Positions 54,976 to 63,552 of a DNA stretch of 64,000 bases are shown here, piece by piece (positions within the stretch are counted from its first letter, which is position 1; each line of letters opens with the position of its first letter). Below the pieces are notes generated by a model. It did no database searches and was not told the origin of the DNA. It worked only from the letters and a program-made list of their open reading frames with translations. The DNA is from Rhodoferax sp. (GTDB lineage Bacteria; Pseudomonadota; Gammaproteobacteria; Burkholderiales; Burkholderiaceae_C). The position numbers and the translations under genes were made by a program. The stretch is taken from NCBI RefSeq assembly GCF_012927445.1, contig NZ_JABBPD010000007.1, positions 434,001 through 498,000 of the forward strand, in the 5' to 3' direction.

Positions 54976-55359
54976 ATGAGCACTTTTGATCACACCGGCT
55001 TGATTCAAAACATCAACGAATCACTGGCCCCGTTGCGCAAAGCCCAGCCCGAGGCCATGCAGGGCTTTGGTCAGCTGGCGCGCGCCGCCATGGCGGAAGG
55101 CGCCGTCAGCGCCAAACACAAAGAGTTGATGGCGCTGGCCATCGGCATCACGCAGCACTGCTCGGGCTGTATCGGGTTTCACGTCAAAGCGCTGCTCAAG
55201 CTGGACTGCACCCGCGCCGAGCTGGAAGAGATGTTGAGCGTGTGCGTCTACATGGGCGGCGGCCCGGCCCTGATGTACGCCGCCGAGGCCATCAAAGCCT
55301 GGGATGTCATGGCGCCCAGCCCGGAAAATCTGCGTGCAAAAGAAAAGGGAGCCGAGTAA
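54976..55359 (+). CDS. Carboxymuconolactone decarboxylase / AhpD-like protein
   Basis: A 127-residue protein from ATG 54976. The active-site motif HCSGCIGFHVKALL (CxxC plus His) is that of AhpD-like alkylhydroperoxidases, and KELMALAIGITQ is a family signature. It likely works as a disulfide reductase in peroxide defence; the true substrate is unknown. Confidence 0.92.
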   Translation: MSTFDHTGLIQNINESLAPLRKAQPEAMQGFGQLARAAMAEGAVSAKHKELMALAIGITQHCSGCIGFHVKALLKLDCTRAELEEMLSVCVYMGGGPALMYAAEAIKAWDVMAPSPENLRAKEKGAE

Positions 55360-55391
55360 CCCCGGCCCCCTTTTCTCAGAAATCAGTCCGC

Positions 55392-55655
55392 TTATTTGGC
55401 AGCAGGTGTAGCTGGCGTGGCTGGTGTTGCAGGCGTAGCCGCGTCAGCCTTCTTGGCTGGCGTAGTTTTGTGCGTTTTCTTCACCGTGTGCGCTGGCTTT
55501 GAAGCCGCCTTGGCTGGGGTTGCCGCCACAGCTGCCGTCACTGCGGCAGGGACTGCCGGAGTGGCCGCTTTCGGCGCAACAGGCGCCTGGGCAAACGAAA
55601 CAGCAGCAACGCTGGAAAACAACACGGTAGCGATCAGGTTTTTGATATTCGACAT
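55392..55655 (-). CDS. Small exported Ala/Pro/Lys-rich protein
   Basis: An 87-residue protein with a signal peptide (MSNIKNLIATVLFSSVAAVS, cleavage after SFA). The mature part has basic PAHTVKKTHKTTPAKK followed by four near-perfect TPA repeats. Composition resembles histone-H1-like or cell-wall-associated low-complexity proteins. Function unknown. Confidence 0.7.
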   Translation of the reverse strand: MSNIKNLIATVLFSSVAAVSFAQAPVAPKAATPAVPAAVTAAVAATPAKAASKPAHTVKKTHKTTPAKKADAATPATPATPATPAAK

Positions 55656-55832
55656 GTTTGATACTCACTCATAAAGCGACAGTCGCATGAGCTCCGACTG
55701 TCATAAGCGAGCCAGAATTTCGTTCGGGCTTGTACCTACAACGTCGGGTTGATGCCGACGTTGACAGCGGATACTTTTCTTTACAAAGCGCCCTGGCGGC
55801 TAGATTGGTGTGCCGTCCCGTTGGGCGTGCGG

Positions 55833-55876
55833 GGTGACGACAACATGACACGCCAAGGTGTGACGGTTCAGTTGTG
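55833..55876 (+). repeat. Left copy of 44-bp duplicated segment
   Basis: Matches 56909-56952 at 41 of 44 positions. In one frame both copies encode GDDNMTRQGVTVQ followed by different residues and a stop, so the segment looks like the C-terminal end of a lost gene. Confidence 0.75.
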
Positions 55877-55902
55877 GCAACAGATTCATATAGAAAATTG
55901 AG

Positions 55903-55948
55903 CTGTAGCGCTCGTAGCATAAGCACAAGGCGCTATTAAATAAGTAGC
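55903..55948 (+). repeat. Dispersed short repeat, copy 5
   Basis: A degenerate copy, CTGTAGCGCTCGT ... AAGCACAAGGCGCTATT ... AAGTAGC, 27 bp after the left 44-bp segment. Confidence 0.65.
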
Positions 55949-56051
55949 GACTTCAGTAGCTCCGTCAGATCGCCCTCGCTGTACAGCTGCTGCCGTTCTC
56001 ATACAACTGACCATTGGGACCCGAGCAAGTAAGTGTCTTGACCTTGCCTGC

Positions 56052-56088
56052 TGAACTCCTTACACTATCAAATAATGTAAGGAGTTCA
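56052..56088. promoter_or_regulatory. 13-bp inverted repeat over the vapB ribosome site
   Basis: TGAACTCCTTACA and TGTAAGGAGTTCA are perfect arms around an 11-bp AT-rich centre, ending 2 bp before the vapB ATG. The right arm contains the ribosome site AAGGAG. The AT-rich centre can hold a -10 box, so it is a likely operator for VapB-VapC autorepression and could also fold over the start in mRNA. Confidence 0.75.
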
Positions 56089-56090
56089 AC

Positions 56091-56318
56091 ATGTCAGAAG
56101 CGACACTCACCAGCAAGGGCCAAATCACCATCCCTGCCGACATCCGGCGGTCTATGGCTATCAGTCCGAAGGACCGGCTCACGTTCACGCCTATGCCCGA
56201 CGGCACCGTGGTGATGCGAGCCAAGACCAAGTCCTTGCTGGCACTCAAGGGCATGCTCAAGCCGTCACCTGGCACGGCAGTTTCCATTGCTGAAATGAGC
56301 TTGGGTTCAGCTTCTTAA
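56091..56318 (+). CDS. vapB: AbrB/SpoVT-type antitoxin
   Basis: A 75-residue swapped-hairpin DNA-binding protein (TLTSKGQITIPADIRRSM, then LTFTPMPDGTVVMRA). The C-terminal tail should wrap and inhibit the toxin encoded next. The stop overlaps the toxin ATG by 1 bp (TAATG). It probably represses its own promoter through the 13-bp inverted repeat. Confidence 0.9.
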   Translation: MSEATLTSKGQITIPADIRRSMAISPKDRLTFTPMPDGTVVMRAKTKSLLALKGMLKPSPGTAVSIAEMSLGSAS

Positions 56319-56722
56319 TGGCGGCGCTTGACACCAACGTCCTGGTTCGCTGGCTGACGGACGACGACGCAAAACAGAGCGTGATCGTTGCAGGTTTGTT
56401 TGAGTCCAGCGCAAAAAAGGAGGAGAGGCTGTTTGTCACGGTGACCGTCATGCTTGAAACCGAGTGGGTGCTGCGGTCTCGTTATCGTTTTGACAAGCCT
56501 TCCGTCACGGCCGCCCTGGACGCACTCCTGAGCGTGACTGAACTTGAGTTTCAGACCGAACCTGTCTTGGAGCAGGCTCTGTGGCTCTTCAAACAAGCCG
56601 GCTCACCAGATTTCGCCGACTGCCTGCACGTTGCACTGGTCAGTCAGGCTGGACAGGGGCCTTTGCTGACCTTTGACGAGCGCGCATCCAAGCTTGAAGG
56701 CGCCCAACTGCTTTGCGACTGA
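56318..56722 (+). CDS. vapC: PIN-domain ribonuclease toxin
   Basis: A 134-residue VapC protein. The acidic active-site residues are in LDTNVLVRWL, VMLETEWVLR, SPDFADCLHVAL and LTFDERASKL. It should cleave RNA when freed from VapB. Similar short segments flank the vapBC pair on both sides. Confidence 0.92.
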   Translation: MAALDTNVLVRWLTDDDAKQSVIVAGLFESSAKKEERLFVTVTVMLETEWVLRSRYRFDKPSVTAALDALLSVTELEFQTEPVLEQALWLFKQAGSPDFADCLHVALVSQAGQGPLLTFDERASKLEGAQLLCD

Positions 56723-56952
56723 ACTCGTACCTGCCAACCCAGGTTGATGCGGAAAAGCGCATGGACCAGTTGCTGCCGTTCTCACTGGATGAGTTGCAAC
56801 AGGGGCAGGTGCCCATCGTGGGTCTGACCGATCTGAGGTGGCGCGGCCTGCACAAATGGACCCGCCTTGCCGGGGCTGCCGCTTCACCCGCCGGTGCTGG
56901 TTGATGGCGGTGACGACAACATGACCCGCCAAGGGGTGACGGTTCAGTCGTG
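56723..56952 (+). pseudogene. Remnant of an unidentified gene
   Basis: The frame AEKRMDQLLPFSLDELQQGQ to LTDLRWRGLHKW breaks and continues in another frame as LHPPVLVDGGDDNMTRQG to a stop. Parts of it (the 18-bp segment and the 44-bp end) also lie left of vapBC. It reads as a decayed gene duplicated around the toxin module. The family is not recognised. Confidence 0.45.
56909..56952 (+). repeat. Right copy of 44-bp duplicated segment
   Basis: Partner of 55833-55876 (41 of 44 identical). In both cases a dispersed repeat follows about 25 bp later. Confidence 0.75.
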
Positions 56953-56976
56953 AAGGCAGATTTGCATGCCAAATTG

Positions 56977-57024
56977 CCCCGTAGCTCTTATGAGGTATGC
57001 GCAAGCAGCTATTAAAAGCATAGC
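56977..57024 (+). repeat. Dispersed short repeat, copy 6
   Basis: CCCCGTAGCTCTTATG ... TGCGCAAGCAGCTATT ... CATAGC, with a GCTAT/ATAGC hairpin at the end. Confidence 0.7.
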
Positions 57025-57137
57025 ATGTCGATCAACTTAAAATCCACTCATTCAACAGGGAACACGGTGAAAAATCTAATAATCAAACGCAGCGCAGCCT
57101 GCACGTCGGCCCTTCAATCCAGCCAAGCTATTGCACC

Positions 57138-59543
57138 GTGAGCCTGTATACCCAACTGCAATCCGCCAAGAGCGAAGAGGACGTTAAAGACGCCTACATC
57201 AAAGCCCTGGGCCTCAAGGGCTACACCAAGGGCTTGATTGATATCCAGACCAAGGAAGTCTGGTTTGAAGCCAAAGACACCGGCAAGTGCTCCAGCTACG
57301 CCATGTTCACGCAACTGCTGCATTACGTGCAGGTCGCGCTGGACAAGGGTGAAACCGTGCCGCCCTTCCTGGCCGTGATCGACACCGAAAAAGCCGCGCT
57401 GATGAAAAGCACCGACGTGCTGCCCTTTCTCAGCAAGAAGACCATCAAGTGGGGCAAGTCCGCCAGCCAGTACACGACTGACGCGCTGGACGAAATATCG
57501 GCCCACATCGGCACGCACTTTGTCTCTTTCAAAATCTCAACGCACGAAGACGAGTTTTTAAGCACCGTCAAAATCGCCATCAAATCTGGCGACATCATCC
57601 GCACGCAAATCACCCCGGACAACCTGAAACAGGTGTTTGACAAATGGGTCGCCATGGTGGGGCGAGAAATCCTCGGTATCAAGCAAGAAGACTACGCCCT
57701 GCTGTTTTTCGCCGACATCATGCACGACGGCACCGTGTCCACCCATGCCAACCTGCCCGCCGAGCTGCTGCACAAGAACGGCGCACCGGTGTTCAGCTTG
57801 GCCGGGAAAATGTACGAGCTGGGCAACAAGGAAGGGTATCGCCAGTTCTGGGCGATCTACCACAAGCCGCCCAAATCCGAATACCGCGACTACCTGCTGG
57901 AACGCCGCGACAGCCTGATTCCGCTGGACGAACGCAGCTTCAAGGGCGCGTATTACACGCCGCTGCATGTGGTCGATAAAGCCTACGACAAGCTGACCGA
58001 GGTGCTGGGCAATAACTGGCAAAAAGACTACCTCGTGTGGGACATGTGCTGTGGCGTGGGCAACCTGGAAGTAAAGCACAGCAACCCGCGCAACATCTAC
58101 ATGTCCACGCTGGACCAGCCCGACATCGACGTGATGAAGGCCACCAAAACCTGCGTGGCGGCGCAGCGCTTTCAGTATGACTATTTGAACGACGACGTCA
58201 CTCTTGAGGGCCAGATTGATTACAGCCTGAGCAACAAGGTGCCTGCCCCTTTGCGGGCGGCGATAGCGGCTGGCAGGAAGATTTTGGTGCTGATCAATCC
58301 GCCGTATGCGGAGGTGGGCACGCGGGGGAACACTGAGACCAAATTGGGCACTGAAAATAAGTCGGGAGTGGCCACCACGCGGGTCGGTGACAGCATGACG
58401 CACTACGGCTACGCCTCTCGTGAACTGTTTGCGCAGTTCCTGGCACGCATTGGCATCGAGATGCCTACCGCAACCGTTGCGATGTTCAGCACGATGAAAT
58501 ACATCAATGCGCCAAATTTTGAAAAATTCAGGCTGGCATGGAATGCCCAGTATCAGGGTGGTTTTGTCGTTCACAACCAGGCGTTTGATGGCCTGAGCGG
58601 AAAATTTCCCATTGGCTTTTTAATATGGAAAACGGACCAAACCGCAGCGACAAAGACACCGATTGTGGAAATATCGGTGGACGTATTGGACAGAAACGCG
58701 CAAGCCATTGGCGAGAAGATGTACTACAACTTACCAAATTCGCAGTTGCTGACGAACTGGATGGGCAGGCAAAAATCCAATGAAGTAGATGCGCTGCCGT
58801 TAATCAATGCCACCACGCCAACGACCAAAACTACTGGCGTGCGACGCACCAAGTGGGCGGATGGCGCAATTGGTCACATGCTGTGCGATAGCAACGACTT
58901 ACAAAACGCGGAACAGCGGACGGCAGTGTTTTCGTCTGTTCACAGCATCGGACATGGCGGCGGGTTTTTCATCACCCCCGAAAACTTGCTCCAAGCCGTC
59001 GCTGTTTTCTCCGTGCGAAAACTCATCCGGCCCACTTGGCTCAATGACCGCGACCAGTTTTTGCAGCCCACGTCACCACTCTCCGACGAATTCAAAACCG
59101 ACTGCCTGATCTGGACACTGTTCAACCGTGGCAACCTCACCGCCGGTGCCAACGATCTCGAATGGAACGGCAAAACATGGTCGCTGGTCAACCACTTCAT
59201 CCCTTTCACAGAAGCAGAAGTGGGCGCGCCGGATCGCTTTGAGTCCGACTTCATGGTGCAGTACTTGGTCGATAAAACCTTGTCTGCGGAGGCGCTGGCC
59301 GTGCTGGACGGTGGGCGTGGTTTGTGGCAAGCCTACTTCGCCCACACCGACGTGCGCACGGTACGCGATCAATACAAGCTCAACAGGTCCGACGTGGGCT
59401 GGTATCAAATTCGCAATGCCTTGAAAGCCCGTAACGCCAGTGGCGACACTGCGCCGGTCAACCATGGCCCGTTTGAACTGGCCTATCAAGCATTGACCGA
59501 CAAATTGCGGCCCCAGGTTTTTAGCCTGGGTTTTTTGCGCTAA
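57138..59543 (+). CDS. Single-chain type IIG-like restriction enzyme and adenine methyltransferase
   Basis: An 801-residue protein from GTG 57138, with no clear ribosome site. The N-terminal LIDIQTKEVWFEAKDT fits a PD-(D/E)xK nuclease core. The methyltransferase part starts near residue 270 with KGAYYTPLHVV (motif X), VWDMCCGVGNLE (motif I, SAM binding) and VLINPPYAEVG (NPPY, motif IV, adenine-N6). A C-terminal region from about 500 probably recognises DNA. No separate specificity or restriction subunit is nearby, so one chain may both cut and methylate. It sits between vapBC and a prophage remnant, as part of a defence-like region. Confidence 0.82.
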   Translation: MSLYTQLQSAKSEEDVKDAYIKALGLKGYTKGLIDIQTKEVWFEAKDTGKCSSYAMFTQLLHYVQVALDKGETVPPFLAVIDTEKAALMKSTDVLPFLSKKTIKWGKSASQYTTDALDEISAHIGTHFVSFKISTHEDEFLSTVKIAIKSGDIIRTQITPDNLKQVFDKWVAMVGREILGIKQEDYALLFFADIMHDGTVSTHANLPAELLHKNGAPVFSLAGKMYELGNKEGYRQFWAIYHKPPKSEYRDYLLERRDSLIPLDERSFKGAYYTPLHVVDKAYDKLTEVLGNNWQKDYLVWDMCCGVGNLEVKHSNPRNIYMSTLDQPDIDVMKATKTCVAAQRFQYDYLNDDVTLEGQIDYSLSNKVPAPLRAAIAAGRKILVLINPPYAEVGTRGNTETKLGTENKSGVATTRVGDSMTHYGYASRELFAQFLARIGIEMPTATVAMFSTMKYINAPNFEKFRLAWNAQYQGGFVVHNQAFDGLSGKFPIGFLIWKTDQTAATKTPIVEISVDVLDRNAQAIGEKMYYNLPNSQLLTNWMGRQKSNEVDALPLINATTPTTKTTGVRRTKWADGAIGHMLCDSNDLQNAEQRTAVFSSVHSIGHGGGFFITPENLLQAVAVFSVRKLIRPTWLNDRDQFLQPTSPLSDEFKTDCLIWTLFNRGNLTAGANDLEWNGKTWSLVNHFIPFTEAEVGAPDRFESDFMVQYLVDKTLSAEALAVLDGGRGLWQAYFAHTDVRTVRDQYKLNRSDVGWYQIRNALKARNASGDTAPVNHGPFELAYQALTDKLRPQVFSLGFLR

Positions 59544-59595
59544 CCCTTGCCTCCATCAGGCCGGCTGATTCGACCGCTTTTATATAAAGAATTGA

Positions 59596-59643
59596 CTTGT
59601 AACCCTCGTGGAATAAGCGCAGGCGGCTATCAAATCAAGAGCG
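59596..59643 (+). repeat. Dispersed short repeat, copy 7
   Basis: CTTGTAACCCTCGTGG ... AAGCGCAGGCGGCTAT ... CAAGAGC, a diverged copy in the same orientation as the other six. Confidence 0.65.
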
Positions 59644-59739
59644 ATTTTGTTGCGGGGATGCCGCTGATCCGTCGGACAACGGGAAGAAGATGCGCAGGCG
59701 CGACCCCGATTTGAGCCTGGACAGCCAAGGAGGGGGACA

Positions 59740-59960
59740 AATTGACCCCCCTTGCATTACCGTTTGACACTGCGGGTGGGCGGCAGAAACTCCAGTGCTG
59801 GAATACGCAGGGCATTTTTCGCTTGATCCAGTCCATCCCCAGCCCCAAAGCCGAGCGCTTTAAAGCGCTGGCTGGCCAAGGCGACCACCATCAAGCTACA
59901 CCGCGACCGGGATTCGGTTGGCATGGTGCCGCTCAAGCAGGATACTGCAGCAACACCTAA
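59740..59960 (+). pseudogene. Remnant of BRO-N / phage antirepressor gene
   Basis: The frame reads LPFDTAGGRQKLQCWNTQGI and FRLIQSIPSPKAERFKAL, the conserved end of the BRO-N domain of phage antirepressors and DinD-like proteins (typically SIDTAGG ... NTEGIFRIIQSIPSPKAEPFK). After KAERFK the match is lost and the frame soon stops. Only about 40 family residues remain. Confidence 0.6.
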
Positions 59961-60004
59961 TTGATCTGAGGCCACCGCTGAATCGACTGTTGAAGTTTGC
60001 TTTT

Positions 60005-63000
60005 CTACTCGTCGCTTGAGGCCAGGAGCTCCTCCACCTGGTCGAGGAACGCGGCGAGCTCGCCCTGCTTGCCGGCACCCTCAGACCGCCATTCGCTCAT
60101 CGGCCTGACCATCGCAAGCTCGCTGGTGTCCCGCAGCAGATCTTCCATCTCGCGGTTGGTCATGCCGCGCTCGCGCAAGTAGTACTGACCCCATCGGGTA
60201 AAGGTCAGGATCCACATCGAGACCACCAGAGCGCCGTCCCACCGGGTCCAGTCCGAAGTGCTGGCGAGGGGCTGTTGCACGATCCGCCTCTGCCGCTTTA
60301 GGATCGCCTGTATCGACTTCAGGCTGGCCTGCTGTCGCTCGGAGTTGCTATAGGCGAAGAGGAACGCGGTGATGTTGGTCGTCTGGCCCTCTCGCGCTCG
60401 GTCAAACAGCAGCGACTGGTCCTTCAGTTGCGGTTCCAGCATGCCGGCCAGCTCCTGCATCCAAATTTCGCAGGCCTCGTCGGTGTTGGCGCGATCATTC
60501 TGCAACAAGGGAAAGACCACATCCTGGAACAGCCACGGCTCGGTCCAGGCCAGTTGCTGCATATGCCCGCGCATGGAGTCGACCAGACGCCTCAGCTCTT
60601 CAGCGGGGATGGTCGCCGGCAGTGCCTCGTGCAGCGCCGCTACCAGGCCTTTGTAGATCTCGGCCTTCTTTGGATTCCCTGCCGCGTGATGAACCATCCA
60701 GCCCAGGGCACGCACCCGCTCCGGGTAGGCAAAGGCGGTCACCAACTGCAGCACTATGGCGAGTCCTTCCGGCTTTTCCAGCTGCATCTCAATCGCATTC
60801 AGTCCCATCCATTGCAGCAGACCATTGCCGCTGCGAACGAGCCGGTCCCGCTGTCCCTCGCTGATGTCGAACTGCACCGACAACGCAATCTCGCTGACGA
60901 TCTGGCTCAACAGGGACAGTCGCACCGCGTCCGGACCTTGGGGCTCCATTGGTACGCTGGCCATCTGGGCTTCGGCGATCGCCAGCAGAGCGTCTGGGGC
61001 ATACCACCACAGAAACTTGATGGTGAAGTACTCCGGCCAGGTCAGGGCTGCATACTTTATCGCATGGAACAAGTGATGCGGGTGATAGGAGCTGTGTAGC
61101 AAGGTCTCGACCGGTTCCCGAAAGAGCCGGGCCTCCACCACGGCCAATTCCTTGTCTACCTCGTCATGCGGGCGGTTGAACGATGCCTCGAGAAACCGCT
61201 CCTGGAATTCCAGAAAGGCAGGCTCGGATTCAAGCTCGCGAAAGCGGCTGTCCCCGAAGCGTGAATGTGCGAGCACCTCGCCGAGCACATCCCAGGTCGC
61301 CGTGAAGTCCGCGTAGTTGTCCGCCTGCTGATCCAGAAAATTGCGTAGGCCTGACGTCTCGGGCAGCGCGAGCGAGTCATCCTTGAGTAGCTCTAGCGCC
61401 GCCATCCGCTCCTTCAACGGATCGCCGCTCAAGCCTTGTAGCGACAGCTCGCCTGTCCATACGCTCAGCACGGCGCCTGCCTTGGCCTTCTCGAGGAAGC
61501 GTAGTGGCTCGTAGCGTCGCGGCACCGTCGGTGTCGCCGTGGAGTCGAACAGAAGCCGCATGGCGGGATTCTCAGTCTCGCCTTCGGGCTGCGCGGCCTG
61601 CGCCTCCTGCACCAGCCCGAACTTGTATTGCTCGACCTTTAGCAAGACATCCGAAGGTATCGGGGTGACCAGCAAGGGATAGTTTTCGGCAGCTTTCTGA
61701 AGCGAGTTGGACAGGTTGAAACCTGCGACCGGGAGCCCGTCTGGACTCATGATTACGATGTAGCGATCATGCAGCCGACCTTCCTTCAGGCCGTAGATGC
61801 GCAGCTTGATGCTTTTCAGTAGTTGGCGGTTGTGTTCACAACTCGCCATCAGGTTGTTAATCCGGCTAGGTGATGGCATGTCGCTTTCACACGGCACGAC
61901 GTCGCTCCGCTTTGGCTTAGGTAGGGACGTAAAGACGATGTAGTCCGCCTCCGGCGCCGCACAAAGTAGTAACAAACCCAACCCGGCATCCTCGAAATAG
62001 GGATCGAAAACGACCATCTGATGCTGCTGGTACTTGGCTAGCAGCTCCCTGAACCACTCCACGAATTGCAGCCGCCCCTCGCCCTTGTGCTGGAAGAACC
62101 ACCCATCCGACTTCGGCGGATGGAGTCGCGCAAAAAGGGATGCGAAATCGCGGTTGGCCGGGACCCAAGGGTCTGCCTCTCGCCCGCCGATGTGATTGGC
62201 GAATCCCAGATTGCCGCGAGTGATCGTCAGTGCTGCTTTCACCCTAGCCGACTCGGACGGCTGAGTGGCATTTCCCAGCCAGTCGAATTTGACCGGGCTG
62301 GCCCCGTGGCCCGCTACATGACTCTGCAGATGAATTTCTCGGATGTACCCGATTCGCCACCTGCAACACAGCGTACCCTCGCGGGATTGGTCACCATGGA
62401 AGCCGAAGATCTCCAGTTCGGTGCTATCGGTTATCTCACGCACTTGGTTGCCCAACTCGAACTTGCACTCGAATACGCCTTCTGCATTGCGTTCTGCTGT
62501 GGCGATGCCCGAGTAGACGATTTGGCCGTCGTTGGCGACGCTCAGGCGGAACTGGAAGCCGCTGAAGTGCGGTACCTGCGTCGGCTTGAAGCGTGCAACG
62601 AACGCGTGTGGAGCATCGGCCCAGCTCACGACCAACAAGGGGCGTTCCAGTTCGTCCAGCGTAGGGAAGACCAGCAGCTCGAGGTCGCCAAAGCGGGCGG
62701 TGTCGGTGCCACCGAAGTCCAGGCCTGTATCCGCGTTAAGACGCTTGACCACCGATGCGGTCAAGGCAACGTCGTAGTCCTGACCCAGGCGGAACAGCGC
62801 CCCCTTGTCGGTCTGGGTGATCGAAGCGCTGAAGGCTCCAGCTCCGCCATGCGAGCTAGAGGGCGAACTCCGGTCATTCGCATCGCGGTTGAGCAGGTAG
62901 GCGACGGGGCGGTAGACCAGATCACCGGCGGCGAGCGTGGTTGTCCCGAAACGTGCTTTCAAATTGTTCGGCAACCCGAGCTTCAGCTCTTCGCTGATTG

Positions 63001-63352
63001 CTGAGATGGTCTGGCCTGCGCTGAATAACCGTAAGAGGCCCGCGCAGTGGGTGCTTTTGATGTCCAAGTTGATTCGGGTAACCTGTGTCTTGAATTGCCC
63101 GAAGGTATCGAATTTATCGTTGTTGCTGAAGTGCCAGCGGTCGTTGGAATGGCTGTAGGGGAGCAGGCGACCGTAGACGACGCGATTTTCAATCGATTGC
63201 TTGGACTTGATCTGCAATATCCACAGTTGTAGCGCGCAGTGGCGGGCATCCTTCGAGAACAGCCGTGCCAGCCGGCCGTCGTTCAGCAGGTCATCAAGTA
63301 CAGGGGCCATCGATTTCTTTTGAGCAACTTTACGCATTTTCACTGTCCGCAT
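60005..63352 (-). CDS. Large uncharacterised protein, VPA1262-like, with PLD-like motif
   Basis: A 1115-residue protein. The N-terminal part (LLNDGRLARLFSKDARHCAL, RPVAYLLNRDANDR) resembles what is annotated as the VPA1262 family, from memory. In the middle (residues 490-560) LKEGRLHDRYIVIMSPDG followed by VAGFNLSNSLQKAAENYPLL resembles a degenerate phospholipase-D-type nuclease motif. The last 400 residues are helical. No signal peptide. Start may be ATG 63352 or 63337; the latter overlaps the stop of a short upstream frame (ATGCGTAA). Neighbours (restriction enzyme, toxins, phage remnant) suggest a defence role, which is inference. Confidence 0.6.
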   Translation of the reverse strand: MRTVKMRKVAQKKSMAPVLDDLLNDGRLARLFSKDARHCALQLWILQIKSKQSIENRVVYGRLLPYSHSNDRWHFSNNDKFDTFGQFKTQVTRINLDIKSTHCAGLLRLFSAGQTISAISEELKLGLPNNLKARFGTTTLAAGDLVYRPVAYLLNRDANDRSSPSSSHGGAGAFSASITQTDKGALFRLGQDYDVALTASVVKRLNADTGLDFGGTDTARFGDLELLVFPTLDELERPLLVVSWADAPHAFVARFKPTQVPHFSGFQFRLSVANDGQIVYSGIATAERNAEGVFECKFELGNQVREITDSTELEIFGFHGDQSREGTLCCRWRIGYIREIHLQSHVAGHGASPVKFDWLGNATQPSESARVKAALTITRGNLGFANHIGGREADPWVPANRDFASLFARLHPPKSDGWFFQHKGEGRLQFVEWFRELLAKYQQHQMVVFDPYFEDAGLGLLLLCAAPEADYIVFTSLPKPKRSDVVPCESDMPSPSRINNLMASCEHNRQLLKSIKLRIYGLKEGRLHDRYIVIMSPDGLPVAGFNLSNSLQKAAENYPLLVTPIPSDVLLKVEQYKFGLVQEAQAAQPEGETENPAMRLLFDSTATPTVPRRYEPLRFLEKAKAGAVLSVWTGELSLQGLSGDPLKERMAALELLKDDSLALPETSGLRNFLDQQADNYADFTATWDVLGEVLAHSRFGDSRFRELESEPAFLEFQERFLEASFNRPHDEVDKELAVVEARLFREPVETLLHSSYHPHHLFHAIKYAALTWPEYFTIKFLWWYAPDALLAIAEAQMASVPMEPQGPDAVRLSLLSQIVSEIALSVQFDISEGQRDRLVRSGNGLLQWMGLNAIEMQLEKPEGLAIVLQLVTAFAYPERVRALGWMVHHAAGNPKKAEIYKGLVAALHEALPATIPAEELRRLVDSMRGHMQQLAWTEPWLFQDVVFPLLQNDRANTDEACEIWMQELAGMLEPQLKDQSLLFDRAREGQTTNITAFLFAYSNSERQQASLKSIQAILKRQRRIVQQPLASTSDWTRWDGALVVSMWILTFTRWGQYYLRERGMTNREMEDLLRDTSELAMVRPMSEWRSEGAGKQGELAAFLDQVEELLASSDE

Positions 63353-63387
63353 TGCCGGGTGGCGCTGATTCCTTCTTCATCAGAAGA

Positions 63388-63516
63388 TCAAGAGCACGAG
63401 TACGGAGTGTGTTCTTGTTCAGCAGCTAGACGATAAAAGCCGCAATACCGGCAGCGCAGGCCGAGGCCACAGCGGATACGACCGTGCCATTTTTGAAAAT
63501 TGCAATCGGTTTTCAT
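63388..63516 (-). CDS. Tiny Cys-rich protein (42 residues)
   Basis: ATG at 63516 with AAAGGGGG nine bases before it. It starts MKTDCNFQKWHGRIRCGLGL and holds a CRYC knuckle, with five Cys in 42 residues, suggesting a metal-binding peptide. TGA at 63388. It is 35-50 bp upstream of the VPA1262-like gene and downstream of a palindrome, so it may be the first gene of that operon. Too short to be certain. Confidence 0.45.
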   Translation of the reverse strand: MKTDCNFQKWHGRIRCGLGLRCRYCGFYRLAAEQEHTPYSCS

Positions 63517-63552
63517 TTGACTAACCCCCTTTGTTATTGGGCCATTGTGGTG

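Larger units (their letters stand above)
55656..56051. other. Intergenic region with duplicated fragment and repeat copy 5
   Basis: About 400 bp between the Ala-rich gene and vapB. It contains the left copy of a 44-bp duplicated segment (55833-55876), dispersed repeat copy 5 (55903-55948) and an 18-bp segment (55984-56001) repeated on the other side of vapBC. No intact gene. Confidence 0.6.
59544..60004. other. Gap with repeat copy 7 and antirepressor remnant
   Basis: About 460 bp between convergent genes. It holds one dispersed repeat and a damaged BRO-N-like coding fragment; no intact gene. Confidence 0.6.

Noticed and set aside
55396..55674. Gly/Ala-rich plus-strand ORF opposite the small exported protein
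   Set aside because: The minus strand has a proper signal peptide and start; the plus frame is its GC-driven mirror.
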